From an uncultured Lachnospiraceae bacterium (GTDB taxonomy: Bacteria > Bacillota > Clostridia > Lachnospirales > Lachnospiraceae): a stretch of DNA of 7,576 nt. The notes under the pieces are model-generated. The model was given only the letters and a program-made list of their open reading frames with translations. It made no database searches and was not told the DNA's origin. The translations under genes were made by a program, and so were the position numbers. Shown one piece after another: positions 1 through 6,083 of this stretch; position 1 is the stretch's first letter; every line of letters starts with the position of its first letter. Location: positions 1 through 7,576 of the forward strand of contig CALGGL010000322.1 of assembly GCA_937915975.1 (NCBI GenBank), written 5' to 3'.

Positions 1-372
1 GCTAGTTTTATTAATACTATCAAAATTAGTGCCCGCCATTGTCACAGCTACCGTTAAACGATCATGCTTAACTTCGGTATTTTCGTAGCGATAGGGGGTA
101 TAGCCTTCAATATCCTTATTAGGAATATAAGATAGAGCTTTATCGATATCATTTTGCGTTAGACTATATTCGCTAGAAGAAAGGATGACATTAGCGCCAT
201 AATTTCTAAATTCAGAACTCATCTGACGGGGTACATCTATATATATCATTACAAGTCCCGAGAGAATGGTTGCACCCACGATTATGGCAAGAAGCGCAAT
301 CACCATACGTGAACGCCTTCTCACAAGTGATGCCACTATCATTCTAATAAACATTAAACTCTTATTATTCAT
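1..372 (-). CDS. FtsX-like ABC transporter permease, second of a tandem pair (partial, 3' end beyond the window)
   Basis: An uninterrupted minus-strand frame of 124 codons runs from ATG at 372 off the left edge. AGAGGCG lies about 8 nt before the ATG, and the start is 18 nt after the stop of the upstream permease, so the two should be co-transcribed. The N-terminus has a basic stretch (RRRSR, residues 18-22), one membrane segment (about 23-46), and the beginning of an extracytoplasmic domain containing FRNYGANVILSS. It aligns by eye with the start of the neighbouring permease: MFIRM versus MFFRM, a shared GA in the membrane helix, and YGANV versus YGSNI. These are the MacB-type periplasmic core and FtsX permease families. 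The pair probably forms a heterodimeric membrane subunit. The C-terminal three-helix FtsX domain is outside the window. The substrate is not shown by the sequence. Assignment to iron transport rests on context. Confidence 0.85.
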   Translation of the reverse strand, partial: MNNKSLMFIRMIVASLVRRRSRMVIALLAIIVGATILSGLVMIYIDVPRQMSSEFRNYGANVILSSSEYSLTQNDIDKALSYIPNKDIEGYTPYRYENTEVKHDRLTVAVTMAGTNFDSINKTS

Positions 373-390
373 AATCTACGCCTCTTTATA

Positions 391-1689
391 CTAATGTCCG
401 CCATGAAGAACCTCAGACGGTCTTAATCTTAAAAGCATTCTCACAGCCGGTATACTTCCTACAAAGGTAACTGCAATTATCAATACAGCAACTACAAACG
501 CAACCATACCATTCATCTCAATTGATGAGTTAAATACTGTCTGCCCGATTATCTGAGCAAATGCAAACCCAAGGAAATAGCCTGCGACCGCGCCAAGTAT
601 AGACGCCATAACAATCTCTGTAAGTACAAGCCCTGTTATCTGCCCATTTTTTGCACCTACCGCCTTAAGAAGCGCTATCTCGCAGGAACGTTCCATAACG
701 CACGATGTAACAAGATTGGATATTGCAAGTGTTGCACCTATAAGCGACAGAAATGTAATAAGTGACATCAAAAGTTCAGTCTTTTCAAGTATCTTTCCTT
801 CAGAGTCAGCAATCTGTCTTATAGCAGTTGCAGAAGCCTCAGGTATGGCCTCCTGAATCTGGAAGCATATAGAACTTACATACGCAGTACAATACCACAA
901 ATCACGTTCCTCACCGGTAAGAAGATATGGATTTTTTGCTGCCTTTATGGCAAGCTCATCATCAGGAGATGTAATTGCACTTACCTCTATCTTTTCCACC
1001 AAACCCTCAGTTCCCGAAAGTCTTTGAACCAAAGGAAGTGTGGTATATATATAATTATCTTCATCATCACCGGATTCATATATTCCGTAAACCACAACCT
1101 CTTCCGTACCCTGTGTACCTTCAAGAGTTATGGTATCGCCTGCCTTTATATTTTGCCTGTTAGCAAGTTCAGAACCTACCATGGCATAACCGTCTTTGTC
1201 AACCTTTTGCTCATCGAGCCATGCACCATCCGATATGTCCCACCAGCTTCTAAGGTTAATTATACCTGTATCACGGACATAGGTAGTTCCTTTTTTTGTG
1301 TATTCAAAATGATGATTAAACCATGTTCCGATTACCTTTATTTCTTCACCGGACAACGAAACGTCTGTTTCAACCTCCGGCGAAAAATCAGTTATATTAT
1401 TTATCCAAAAGACGGTAAACAACTCTCCTACTCTATCCTCATTAAGATACTCTCCGTAAGAATCGTCCTCATCCGTCTCATAAAGCTTATTTATTACTGA
1501 TTCAGACTGTGGAACTACGGTTATATTGGAGCCATATGTCTTAAGCTCGGCATTTATCTTATCACCGACATCCAGCATAATATTTAACATGGCTGTGGCT
1601 ATGGATGCACCAAGTGCAACCGTAAGTGCTATCATAAGCATCTTTTTCCATTGGCGCGCATATGTACCTTTTACCATTCTAAAAAACAT
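391..1689 (-). CDS. FtsX-like ABC transporter permease of the P19/FTR1 iron-transport locus
   Basis: This 432-residue protein has the MacB/FtsX permease layout. There is one N-terminal membrane helix (about 17-37), a large extracytoplasmic domain (about 40-300), and three C-terminal helices (about 305-328, 352-378, 394-416). Between the first two of these is the cytoplasmic loop ERSCEIALLKAVGAKNGQI, which resembles the REIG-type coupling loop of FtsX-domain proteins. It ends in the family-typical RPSEVLHGG. The start is ATG at 1689 with GGGAGGAG about 7 nt upstream. It follows the FtrD-like gene by 18 nt and precedes its paralogue by 18 nt. In C. jejuni the equivalent position (Cj1661/Cj1662) holds two permeases needed for full function of the p19 locus. 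The transported molecule is unproven; it could be a reductant, a peptide or iron itself. Family assignment is firm and the iron role is inferred from neighbours. Confidence 0.88.
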   Translation of the reverse strand: MFFRMVKGTYARQWKKMLMIALTVALGASIATAMLNIMLDVGDKINAELKTYGSNITVVPQSESVINKLYETDEDDSYGEYLNEDRVGELFTVFWINNITDFSPEVETDVSLSGEEIKVIGTWFNHHFEYTKKGTTYVRDTGIINLRSWWDISDGAWLDEQKVDKDGYAMVGSELANRQNIKAGDTITLEGTQGTEEVVVYGIYESGDDEDNYIYTTLPLVQRLSGTEGLVEKIEVSAITSPDDELAIKAAKNPYLLTGEERDLWYCTAYVSSICFQIQEAIPEASATAIRQIADSEGKILEKTELLMSLITFLSLIGATLAISNLVTSCVMERSCEIALLKAVGAKNGQITGLVLTEIVMASILGAVAGYFLGFAFAQIIGQTVFNSSIEMNGMVAFVVAVLIIAVTFVGSIPAVRMLLRLRPSEVLHGGH

Positions 1690-1690
1690 G

Positions 1691-1711
1691 ATAACACTCC
1701 TCCCGTGTTAT
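1691..1711 (-). promoter_or_regulatory. Intercistronic hairpin with the Shine-Dalgarno sequence in its loop
   Basis: In the transcript AUAACAC (1711-1705) and GUGUUAU (1697-1691) form a perfect 7-bp stem around the loop GGGAGGA, which is the ribosome binding site of the downstream permease. The left arm contains the UAA stop of the FtrD-like gene. The AUG of the permease begins 2 nt after the right arm. A ribosome finishing the upstream gene would melt the stem, so translational coupling is plausible. There is no U-tract directly after the stem, so it is not a normal terminator. Confidence 0.5.
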
Positions 1712-3027
1712 TTTTTAAATCTGCTTTCATTATTCACCAGCTCGGAAACCGGGATGGTAATATAATTTTCATCAATATCATAATCTATGATTATAGGGTT
1801 GCAACCACCCTTCATACCTATGGTAAATCTATTCATAACGACCTGACATTTTTTACAAACAACCTGTCCGTCACCATTTTCATAATATCCTGCCTCACCG
1901 CATATCTCGCAAGCATCAAGTCCTATACCATAATTGGTTGTACCTTCCTGTTTTAGAACAACTATAAATCTGACAGGATTGCCGTCTTCGGTAGTATAAC
2001 CGAATCTATGAAGATGTCCGTCACTGACTAATTCAAGCGATACTCTTAACGTAACATCCTCACCCGCTTCATCTTTAATTATCTCAGGATCCTCAACCGG
2101 CGCCTCACGTATTTGAACTTTATTGAGTTCAACAAACCATGTGGCACAAAGTATAGCACACACAAAGCATACCAACACAACTACAGAATATCTTCTTCCA
2201 CTTCTCCATATCGCACGTTGTTTTCTATGCTCGGCATTGGTCGAGTAAGCTTCCTTTTTGACAAAGCTTCCAACCCATACAACTACGCACATGACAACAA
2301 GCACTATAAACCCGATATATGTGTACCAGCTGTCATGGTTATTGCTGTTTGCACCAAATTCAAACAGTTTAATACTGTCTATTATCTTTCTCGGTGTCAG
2401 TACAAGCATAAGCTTTGCAAATATTCTGACTATAAATGTTGTATTGAGCAGATAAAAGGCACAGGACACCATTTTCCCATACCCCTTGTTTTCAACAACC
2501 ATACATATTTTGTATGCAGCAACAGCAGAAAGAAAACTAACGAGTATTCCCAGCAGATATCCTCCAAAACGGAACAGATAATCCGTCGAAAGTATGCCGT
2601 TTCCTCCCGTATCAAACTTAAACGGATACACATATACATTTGGAAATGTACCATACATATATGACGCAGTAAGAAGCGCTAAAACAACCGGAATTATAAC
2701 ATTAAAACCTACAGAAAGCTCATTCTTTCCGGAGCGTTTTCTTGTATATGCAATAATCGAAAATACAATAACCGTAACAATTAAAAGCACGAAAATTATC
2801 AAAGATGCCTCATAACCGCGCGCACCCACCTTCCAGCCATTTACAAGACGCTTGGTATTGGTAATATAAGCACGTATAATAGATATAACAAATCCGACAA
2901 AAAGTCCGATTCTTATAATCATTTTTCCTGCATCTTTACTTTTCTGATCTGTGTACGCAAAGATCACACCGAGTACAATTGATACTGCAAGTATATCTCC
3001 GGTAACATTCATAAGATATGTAAGCAT
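1708..3027 (-). CDS. FtrD-like (DUF2318) membrane protein with C-terminal CxxC/CxxC domain
   Basis: The 439-residue protein has about eight predicted membrane helices (roughly 7-24, 36-55, 72-94, 107-124, 152-175, 187-210, 236-255, 280-298). These are followed by an extracytoplasmic C-terminal domain. That domain carries HLHRFGY (338-344), CEIC (373-376), CKKC (391-394) and GGCNP (407-411), the hallmark pattern of DUF2318/FtrD-like proteins. The family occurs with FTR1 permeases and P19 proteins (Cj1660 in C. jejuni, FtrD in the FtrABCD systems) and is thought to handle electrons or a metal centre during iron uptake. The cysteine pairs could bind Fe-S, another metal, or be redox-active; the sequence does not decide which. 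ATG at 3027 has AGGTGAT about 3-5 nt upstream. It follows its own promoter at 3106-3078 and leads the two permease genes. Confidence 0.88.
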   Translation of the reverse strand: MLTYLMNVTGDILAVSIVLGVIFAYTDQKSKDAGKMIIRIGLFVGFVISIIRAYITNTKRLVNGWKVGARGYEASLIIFVLLIVTVIVFSIIAYTRKRSGKNELSVGFNVIIPVVLALLTASYMYGTFPNVYVYPFKFDTGGNGILSTDYLFRFGGYLLGILVSFLSAVAAYKICMVVENKGYGKMVSCAFYLLNTTFIVRIFAKLMLVLTPRKIIDSIKLFEFGANSNNHDSWYTYIGFIVLVVMCVVVWVGSFVKKEAYSTNAEHRKQRAIWRSGRRYSVVVLVCFVCAILCATWFVELNKVQIREAPVEDPEIIKDEAGEDVTLRVSLELVSDGHLHRFGYTTEDGNPVRFIVVLKQEGTTNYGIGLDACEICGEAGYYENGDGQVVCKKCQVVMNRFTIGMKGGCNPIIIDYDIDENYITIPVSELVNNESRFKK

Positions 3028-3054
3028 ATTATCACCTATATCAATTCTTATTGG

Positions 3055-3075
3055 GTTAGCTTAATGAAACCTAAC
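3055..3075 (-). promoter_or_regulatory. Putative DtxR/IdeR-like operator upstream of the FtrD-like gene
   Basis: An inverted repeat with arms GTTAG and CTAAC (11-nt centre) starts 2 nt after the -10 box, so a bound repressor would cover the transcription start. The left half read on the minus strand is GTTAGGTTTCAT, close to the TTAGGTTAG half-site of DtxR/IdeR operators (TTAGGTTAGnCTAACCTAA). A similar element follows the FTR1 promoter at 5390-5371. The regulator itself is not in the window. Confidence 0.5.
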
Positions 3076-3077
3076 AC

Positions 3078-3106
3078 ATAATATGTTATTATTCGAATTT
3101 TGTCAA
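3078..3106 (-). promoter_or_regulatory. Sigma-A-type promoter of the FtrD-like/permease transcription unit
   Basis: Minus-strand TTGACA (3106-3101), a 17-nt spacer, and TATTAT (3083-3078; one mismatch to TATAAT). The transcription start would be near 3071, giving a leader of about 44 nt before the ATG at 3027. It lies after the P19 gene and its terminator-like hairpin, so the FtrD-like gene and the permeases can be transcribed independently of FTR1 and P19. Confidence 0.7.
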
Positions 3107-3117
3107 TATATAAATCA

Positions 3118-3149
3118 ATTCGGGCATCGCATATAAGCAATGCCCGAAT
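3118..3149 (-). terminator. Hairpin terminator after the P19 gene
   Basis: Perfect 10-bp arms ATTCGGGCAT (3118-3127) and ATGCCCGAAT (3140-3149) enclose a 12-nt loop. It lies 54 nt after the P19 stop and just before the next promoter. On the minus strand the following bases are T/A-rich (TGATTTATATA) rather than a clean T-tract, so termination may be partial. A weaker ATTGCA...TGCAAT pairing lies at 3162-3189 between the stop codon and this stem. Confidence 0.5.
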
Positions 3150-3203
3150 CAGAATTTAGGTATTGCAACGGCCCCGTAAACCCTGCAATCTTTTAATCAA
3201 ATA

Positions 3204-3812
3204 TTATTCTGCCCATGCTCCGTCTGTAAACTGCCACTTATCATAAGTATAAACTATAGCATCCGGAAACTCATGATCATCCGGACCAGTCTCATCTGTA
3301 TGGATAAGATATGTGTTTGAATCAGGGAACTTAACAGTAAATGTTACAGTATAAAGTCCATCGCCTGCCATCTTGATGTTTGCACCGTAGTGAGGGCCAT
3401 CTGAAGCCGCCATTGGCATAAATGTACCTTCACTAACCTTTGAACCATCATCATTCTTTGTTACCTCGTACTCAACTGTAAGGTATGGAACCCAATCACC
3501 TGTACCATAACCGAAACCATTCTGAAGAGCTGATACATCAAGCTCAAGGTGACAATCATAATCCTCAGCCTTATATCCGCCGGTCATATCAACAGGCTGG
3601 AAATAAACAGCGTTAAGATTAAGGAATTCTTCTTCAACTCCTGAGAAAATTTCCACCTCGGTAAATCCTAAATCTTCCTCTTCTTCATCATCAGTTTCAG
3701 CAGCCTCTGCTACTGTAGTATTATCTTTTTTAGTGTCTTCACTGCCGCACGCTGTAAGACAAAGTGCACCGAGCACAAGTCCTGCTGCAGCAAGTCTCTT
3801 AAATTTTTTCAT
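3204..3812 (-). CDS. P19-type iron/copper-binding lipoprotein (Fe2+ transport protein family)
   Basis: The 202-residue protein starts at ATG 3812, where GGAGG sits 6 nt upstream. The same frame is open further upstream to 3875 but has no signal there. Residues 1-22 form a lipoprotein signal ending in LTAC, with acylation expected at Cys22. A very acidic linker follows (about 39-47, EEEED). The rest matches the P19/FetP immunoglobulin-like metal-binding domain: EIFSGVEEEF, YDCHLELD, WVPYLTVEYEV, FMPMAASDGPHYG and LYTVTFTV. His88, Glu90, Met134 and His141 have the same spacing as the metal-site residues of C. jejuni P19 as I recall them (His42, Glu44, Met88, His95). His171 or His180 could supply the remaining histidine. 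It would bind iron at the outer membrane face and pass it to the FTR1 permease encoded 128 nt upstream. Identification is strong and metal preference is inferred. Confidence 0.9.
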   Translation of the reverse strand: MKKFKRLAAAGLVLGALCLTACGSEDTKKDNTTVAEAAETDDEEEEDLGFTEVEIFSGVEEEFLNLNAVYFQPVDMTGGYKAEDYDCHLELDVSALQNGFGYGTGDWVPYLTVEYEVTKNDDGSKVSEGTFMPMAASDGPHYGANIKMAGDGLYTVTFTVKFPDSNTYLIHTDETGPDDHEFPDAIVYTYDKWQFTDGAWAE

Positions 3813-3818
3813 AATATG

Positions 3819-3823
3819 CCTCC
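3819..3823 (-). promoter_or_regulatory. Ribosome binding site that fixes the P19 start
   Basis: GGAGG on the minus strand, 6 nt before ATG 3812. It shows that the lipoprotein signal begins the protein and that the 21-codon upstream extension of the frame is not translated. Confidence 0.85.
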
Positions 3824-3940
3824 ATGTATTTTTTTTTGTAAATAATCGGCCAAATCTACGGGGATTTGATTTCAACCGAGTTATTCCATTATTAATATTT
3901 TTAAGAGTTTTATCTCTCTCGTATTTTGTTCAGAGCCAAT

Positions 3941-5353
3941 TTATGCTGTTGCTTCTTCAGATTCTTCCTTATCCTTTTTAGATTTATTGCCCTTAATCGT
4001 AAGTACAAATGTAATAATTGTTATGATTAAAAGTATAATCTGTGGTATGAGTGTAATCCACGTTGGGTAAATTCCGAAGAATGCGAGCGTATCACTTCCT
4101 GACATCCATGAAAGTGCCGGAATAGTTCCGGAAAGGCTAAGTACAAATCCGCCTGTCCTCTCAGCAAGACCTCCATCAAGGAAGAGCTCCCACATACCTG
4201 CTCCTATAAATGCTATGGACATAACTGCCATAAGGATACTTGTTGCCATAAAAAACGGCTTCAACGGTATCTTGACACCGAACACTCTGATAAGTATAAA
4301 TATAACCAAGACGGCTAAAAGTCCGACCACTATTCCTCCAAATACTGCAATGAATCCATGATCCATAGAGCCGGCACGGGAGAAATACTGCTGACAGAAA
4401 AGTATAACCTCTGCACCCTCACGGAATACTGCGAGGAAAGAAGTAAATCCAAGCGCAAGCATTTTACCGCTATCGGCTGAAGTCTCAACCTTTTCATTTA
4501 TATACTGTGTCCAGGCTTCAGACTCTGCCTTTGAAATCATCCAGTTTGATACATACACAAGAACCACTGTTGCTACAAGAGCTGTAACACCTTCTACGAT
4601 TTCCTGTGGAATCGAGTTACTTGTTCCGCTTGTAATCTTATAAAGAATTATAGCAAGAATAACACTGGCAAATAAAGCAATTACCGCTCCTGCATATACA
4701 TATTTTGTTCCTTTTTTATTATTTGTCTTTATGAGGTAAGCAACCATGGCACCTACGATAAGAATTGCCTCAAGACCTTCTCTTAAAATAATTCCAAATA
4801 CAGCTCCGAAAGTAGTCCACGCAAGACCTGAACCACCACCGTTTCCGCCATTTGAATATCCAAATAAATCATCAAGTATATCTGCATCTTCACGAAGCAT
4901 AGAAACCAAAGTGTCAACCTCTGCTCTTACCTTTTCAACACTTTCACCATTATTTACAGCCTTTTTCATATTGGAAAACTGTAGCTCGACCTCGTTTACA
5001 CGTGCTCCGGATATATAACCCATTACAGTCTTCTCAAAGCCCGAAGTTTCATACCAAAAACCATACGAATTTGTAAAAGGCTTATAATAACCGTCATCTC
5101 CATCCTTTGGTGCTCCAGACTCATAACGTCTTAAGCCTTCCTCTAAAAGATTTGAAATCTGATCGGTTATATCGTTATATGTAATTGTCTTGGAACCATC
5201 AGGATTCTCTGCCGCAACATATTTCTTATAGGAAAGATAGTAAACATCTCCGTCCTCAGATTCCTCCGCCATAGCGTTTGTGCCAAACAATCCCAACATA
5301 ACCATAACAATAAATATAAAGCTAAATACTTTTTGAATAAAATTCTTGCTCAA
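3941..5353 (-). CDS. FTR1-family high-affinity iron permease with N-terminal extracytoplasmic domain
   Basis: I place the start at TTG 5353 because AAGGAG (5367-5362) lies 8 nt upstream. The GTG at 5362 overlaps that site and is unlikely. The protein is then 470 residues: a signal sequence (about 4-28, ending ...NAMA), a mostly helical extracytoplasmic region (about 30-170), a Gly/Asn-rich linker, and seven membrane helices (about 180-207, 217-239, 252-272, 299-319, 333-357, 367-389, 432-454). A short Lys/Glu-rich cytoplasmic tail closes it. Both FTR1 iron-binding motifs are intact: REGLE (191-195, first helix) and REGAE (311-315, fourth helix). In yeast Ftr1 the equivalent REXXE glutamates carry Fe3+ across the membrane. 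The gene is first in the locus, behind a promoter with a possible iron-responsive operator, and P19 follows after 128 nt. It is the Cj1658 type rather than a bare EfeU. Confidence 0.92.
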   Translation of the reverse strand: MSKNFIQKVFSFIFIVMVMLGLFGTNAMAEESEDGDVYYLSYKKYVAAENPDGSKTITYNDITDQISNLLEEGLRRYESGAPKDGDDGYYKPFTNSYGFWYETSGFEKTVMGYISGARVNEVELQFSNMKKAVNNGESVEKVRAEVDTLVSMLREDADILDDLFGYSNGGNGGGSGLAWTTFGAVFGIILREGLEAILIVGAMVAYLIKTNNKKGTKYVYAGAVIALFASVILAIILYKITSGTSNSIPQEIVEGVTALVATVVLVYVSNWMISKAESEAWTQYINEKVETSADSGKMLALGFTSFLAVFREGAEVILFCQQYFSRAGSMDHGFIAVFGGIVVGLLAVLVIFILIRVFGVKIPLKPFFMATSILMAVMSIAFIGAGMWELFLDGGLAERTGGFVLSLSGTIPALSWMSGSDTLAFFGIYPTWITLIPQIILLIITIITFVLTIKGNKSKKDKEESEEATA

Positions 5354-5361
5354 TCTTATCA

Positions 5362-5367
5362 CTCCTT
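5362..5367 (-). promoter_or_regulatory. Ribosome binding site that selects the TTG start of the FTR1 gene
   Basis: AAGGAG on the minus strand, 8 nt before TTG 5353. The only upstream in-frame alternative, GTG 5362, shares its first base with the last base of this site and cannot use it. Confidence 0.75.
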
Positions 5368-5370
5368 TTT

Positions 5371-5390
5371 GTTAGTTTATGCTAACTAAC
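5371..5390 (-). promoter_or_regulatory. Putative DtxR/IdeR-like operator at the FTR1 promoter
   Basis: The plus strand reads GTTAGTTTATGCTAACTAAC: GTTAG on one side and CTAAC twice in overlap on the other. It begins 8 nt after the -10 box and covers the expected transcription start. Read on the minus strand it matches the 3075-3055 element in both outer arms and in a central CAT, with a one-base length difference. It resembles DtxR/IdeR boxes (TTAG...CTAA) and not the GATAAT repeats of Fur boxes. Confidence 0.5.
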
Positions 5391-5398
5391 TATCAATT

Positions 5399-5427
5399 AA
5401 AATAATGCATTACAATAATTTTGTCAA
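5399..5427 (-). promoter_or_regulatory. Sigma-A-type promoter of the FTR1-P19 unit
   Basis: Minus-strand TTGACA (5427-5422), 17-nt spacer, TATTTT (5404-5399; four of six bases match TATAAT). The start of transcription would be near 5392, about 39 nt before the TTG start. The core TTGACAAAATT is identical to that of the promoter at 3106. Confidence 0.65.
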
Positions 5428-5458
5428 TAGTATAATTGATAAAAATAAGCATTAAAAA

Positions 5459-5493
5459 ATCCCATTATTGTACATTTTTTACAATAATGGGAT
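5459..5493 (-). terminator. Strong rho-independent terminator, probably the original tRNA-Ser terminator
   Basis: A perfect 14-bp stem (5459-5472 with 5480-5493) has a 7-nt loop and six T on the minus strand (5459-5454). It terminates minus-strand transcripts coming from the right. It directly abuts the partial copy of the tRNA-Ser 3' end at 5494-5509. In the uninterrupted locus it would therefore have begun 2 nt after the last tRNA base. It now lies after the PIN toxin gene and insulates the FTR1 promoter. Confidence 0.9.
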
Positions 5494-5509
5494 AGCGGAG
5501 ACGGCGGGA
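5494..5509 (-). repeat. Direct repeat of the tRNA-Ser 3' end (att-like remnant, left copy)
   Basis: AGCGGAGACGGCGGGA on the plus strand is identical to 6503-6518, which covers the 3' acceptor strand and the start of the T arm of the intact tRNA plus 2 flanking bases. Identity stops at 5510 (C versus T), so this is not a second tRNA. Such 3'-end copies mark tRNA-targeted integration by tyrosine recombinases. Confidence 0.75.
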
Positions 5510-5666
5510 CATAAAACCATCCTCTTTTGTGATAAGTTAACCGAACCTCGATAGTTACCTTTTCGTCCAATTCCTCTCCAATTGCAATTCAAATATTAAT
5601 CATCCTGATAAATTGGCTACACATGTGTAGCTTCTCTATATAGCAGGTATGTCATAATTTTTTATA
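5510..5666. other. Gene-free segment between the left repeat and the PIN toxin gene
   Basis: I see no complete gene here. On the minus strand a frame without a usable start is open from 5588 (after a TGA at 5591-5589) and includes EELDEKVTIEVRLTYHKRGW before running into the repeat and terminator. It may be a decayed gene end but I do not recognise it. A perfect palindrome lies at 5616-5631. Together with the leader, promoter and terminator of the FTR1 side, this accounts for the 313-base stretch 5354-5666. Confidence 0.4.
5616..5631. repeat. Perfect 16-nt palindrome downstream of the PIN toxin gene
   Basis: GCTACACATGTGTAGC is self-complementary throughout. It starts about 36 nt after the toxin stop on the minus strand. 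The following minus-strand bases (CAATTTATC) do not form a T-tract, so a terminator is doubtful. A protein-binding site or a transcript-end hairpin are alternatives. Confidence 0.4.
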
Positions 5667-6083
5667 TTAATCTGAATATTTTTCTAAAAATTCTGCCGGA
5701 CTATAACATGGGATTTTATTTTCCTCGAAGTCCTTTTTATTCCTTGTAATAATACAATCAACACCATTGTTTTCAGCAACTGTATATTGTACTGCATCTT
5801 CAAAATCCTTCCAATCTCTTGAAAAAGCAGTATCAATATCTTTTTCCGTTACTGCCAAAATACTAATCTTTTTTCTAAAGCTTTCATATTTAGTTTTTAC
5901 AAGTTCAGCATCTTTAACAGCACGTTTTAATACATAAATTATATCAGTAATAGCTGATGAAGAAACAAATTTTATATCTTTTCTCTTTGTCGCTAAATCA
6001 AATACCTTTTCTGCTTCTTCTGTAAATCTATGATTAGCACCAAGATAATCCAATACAACATTAGTATCTAATAAAACTTTCAT
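5667..6083 (-). CDS. PIN-domain ribonuclease toxin (VapC-like)
   Basis: The 138-residue protein is a single PIN domain of usual length. It opens with MKVLLDTNVVLDYL, giving the first acidic residue Asp6 and Asn8. It has an acidic residue in the second helix region (SAITDIIY, Asp47), a central DFED (93-96), and IITRNKKDF ending in Asp118. These acidic residues form the Mg2+-dependent nuclease site in PIN proteins, which usually cleave tRNA or rRNA. The ATG at 6083 overlaps the antitoxin stop by 4 nt (ATGA), so translation is coupled and toxin follows antitoxin. It best fits the PIN_3-like group of bacterial toxins. The catalytic set looks intact, so it is probably active. The RNA target cannot be told from the sequence. 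Confidence 0.88.
   Translation of the reverse strand: MKVLLDTNVVLDYLGANHRFTEEAEKVFDLATKRKDIKFVSSSAITDIIYVLKRAVKDAELVKTKYESFRKKISILAVTEKDIDTAFSRDWKDFEDAVQYTVAENNGVDCIITRNKKDFEENKIPCYSPAEFLEKYSD

Noticed and set aside
975..1500. Plus-strand open frames across 975-1163 and 1024-1500
   Set aside because: They lie antisense within the well-supported permease gene, have no ribosome binding site, and have low-complexity composition. They are shadows.
2113..2815. Plus-strand open frames and a 74-codon minus-strand frame inside the FtrD-like gene
   Set aside because: The real gene in this interval has clear membrane helices and CxxC motifs. The others have no start signals or family features.
3851..3868. 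Terminator or riboswitch between FTR1 and P19
   Set aside because: Only a 6-bp CAAATC/GATTTG hairpin without a T-tract is visible in the 128-nt gap, which is too weak to call. P19 is probably co-transcribed with FTR1.
3813..3875. Longer N-terminus for the P19 lipoprotein
   Set aside because: The 21 extra codons are not signal-like and precede an ideal GGAGG-6-ATG at the start of a standard lipoprotein signal.
5459..5493. CRISPR or repeat-array origin for the palindromes at 5459-5493, 5616-5631 and 6417-6442
   Set aside because: The three palindromes are unrelated in sequence and irregularly spaced. Two are ordinary terminators.
5494..5509. A second tRNA gene or tRNA pseudogene
   Set aside because: Only 16 bases match and the T loop and everything upstream of it are missing. 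An integration repeat explains it better.
5471..5515. 14-codon minus-strand reading frame starting with ATG just before the left repeat
   Set aside because: It runs through the tRNA fragment and terminator stem, is too short, and has no recognisable product.
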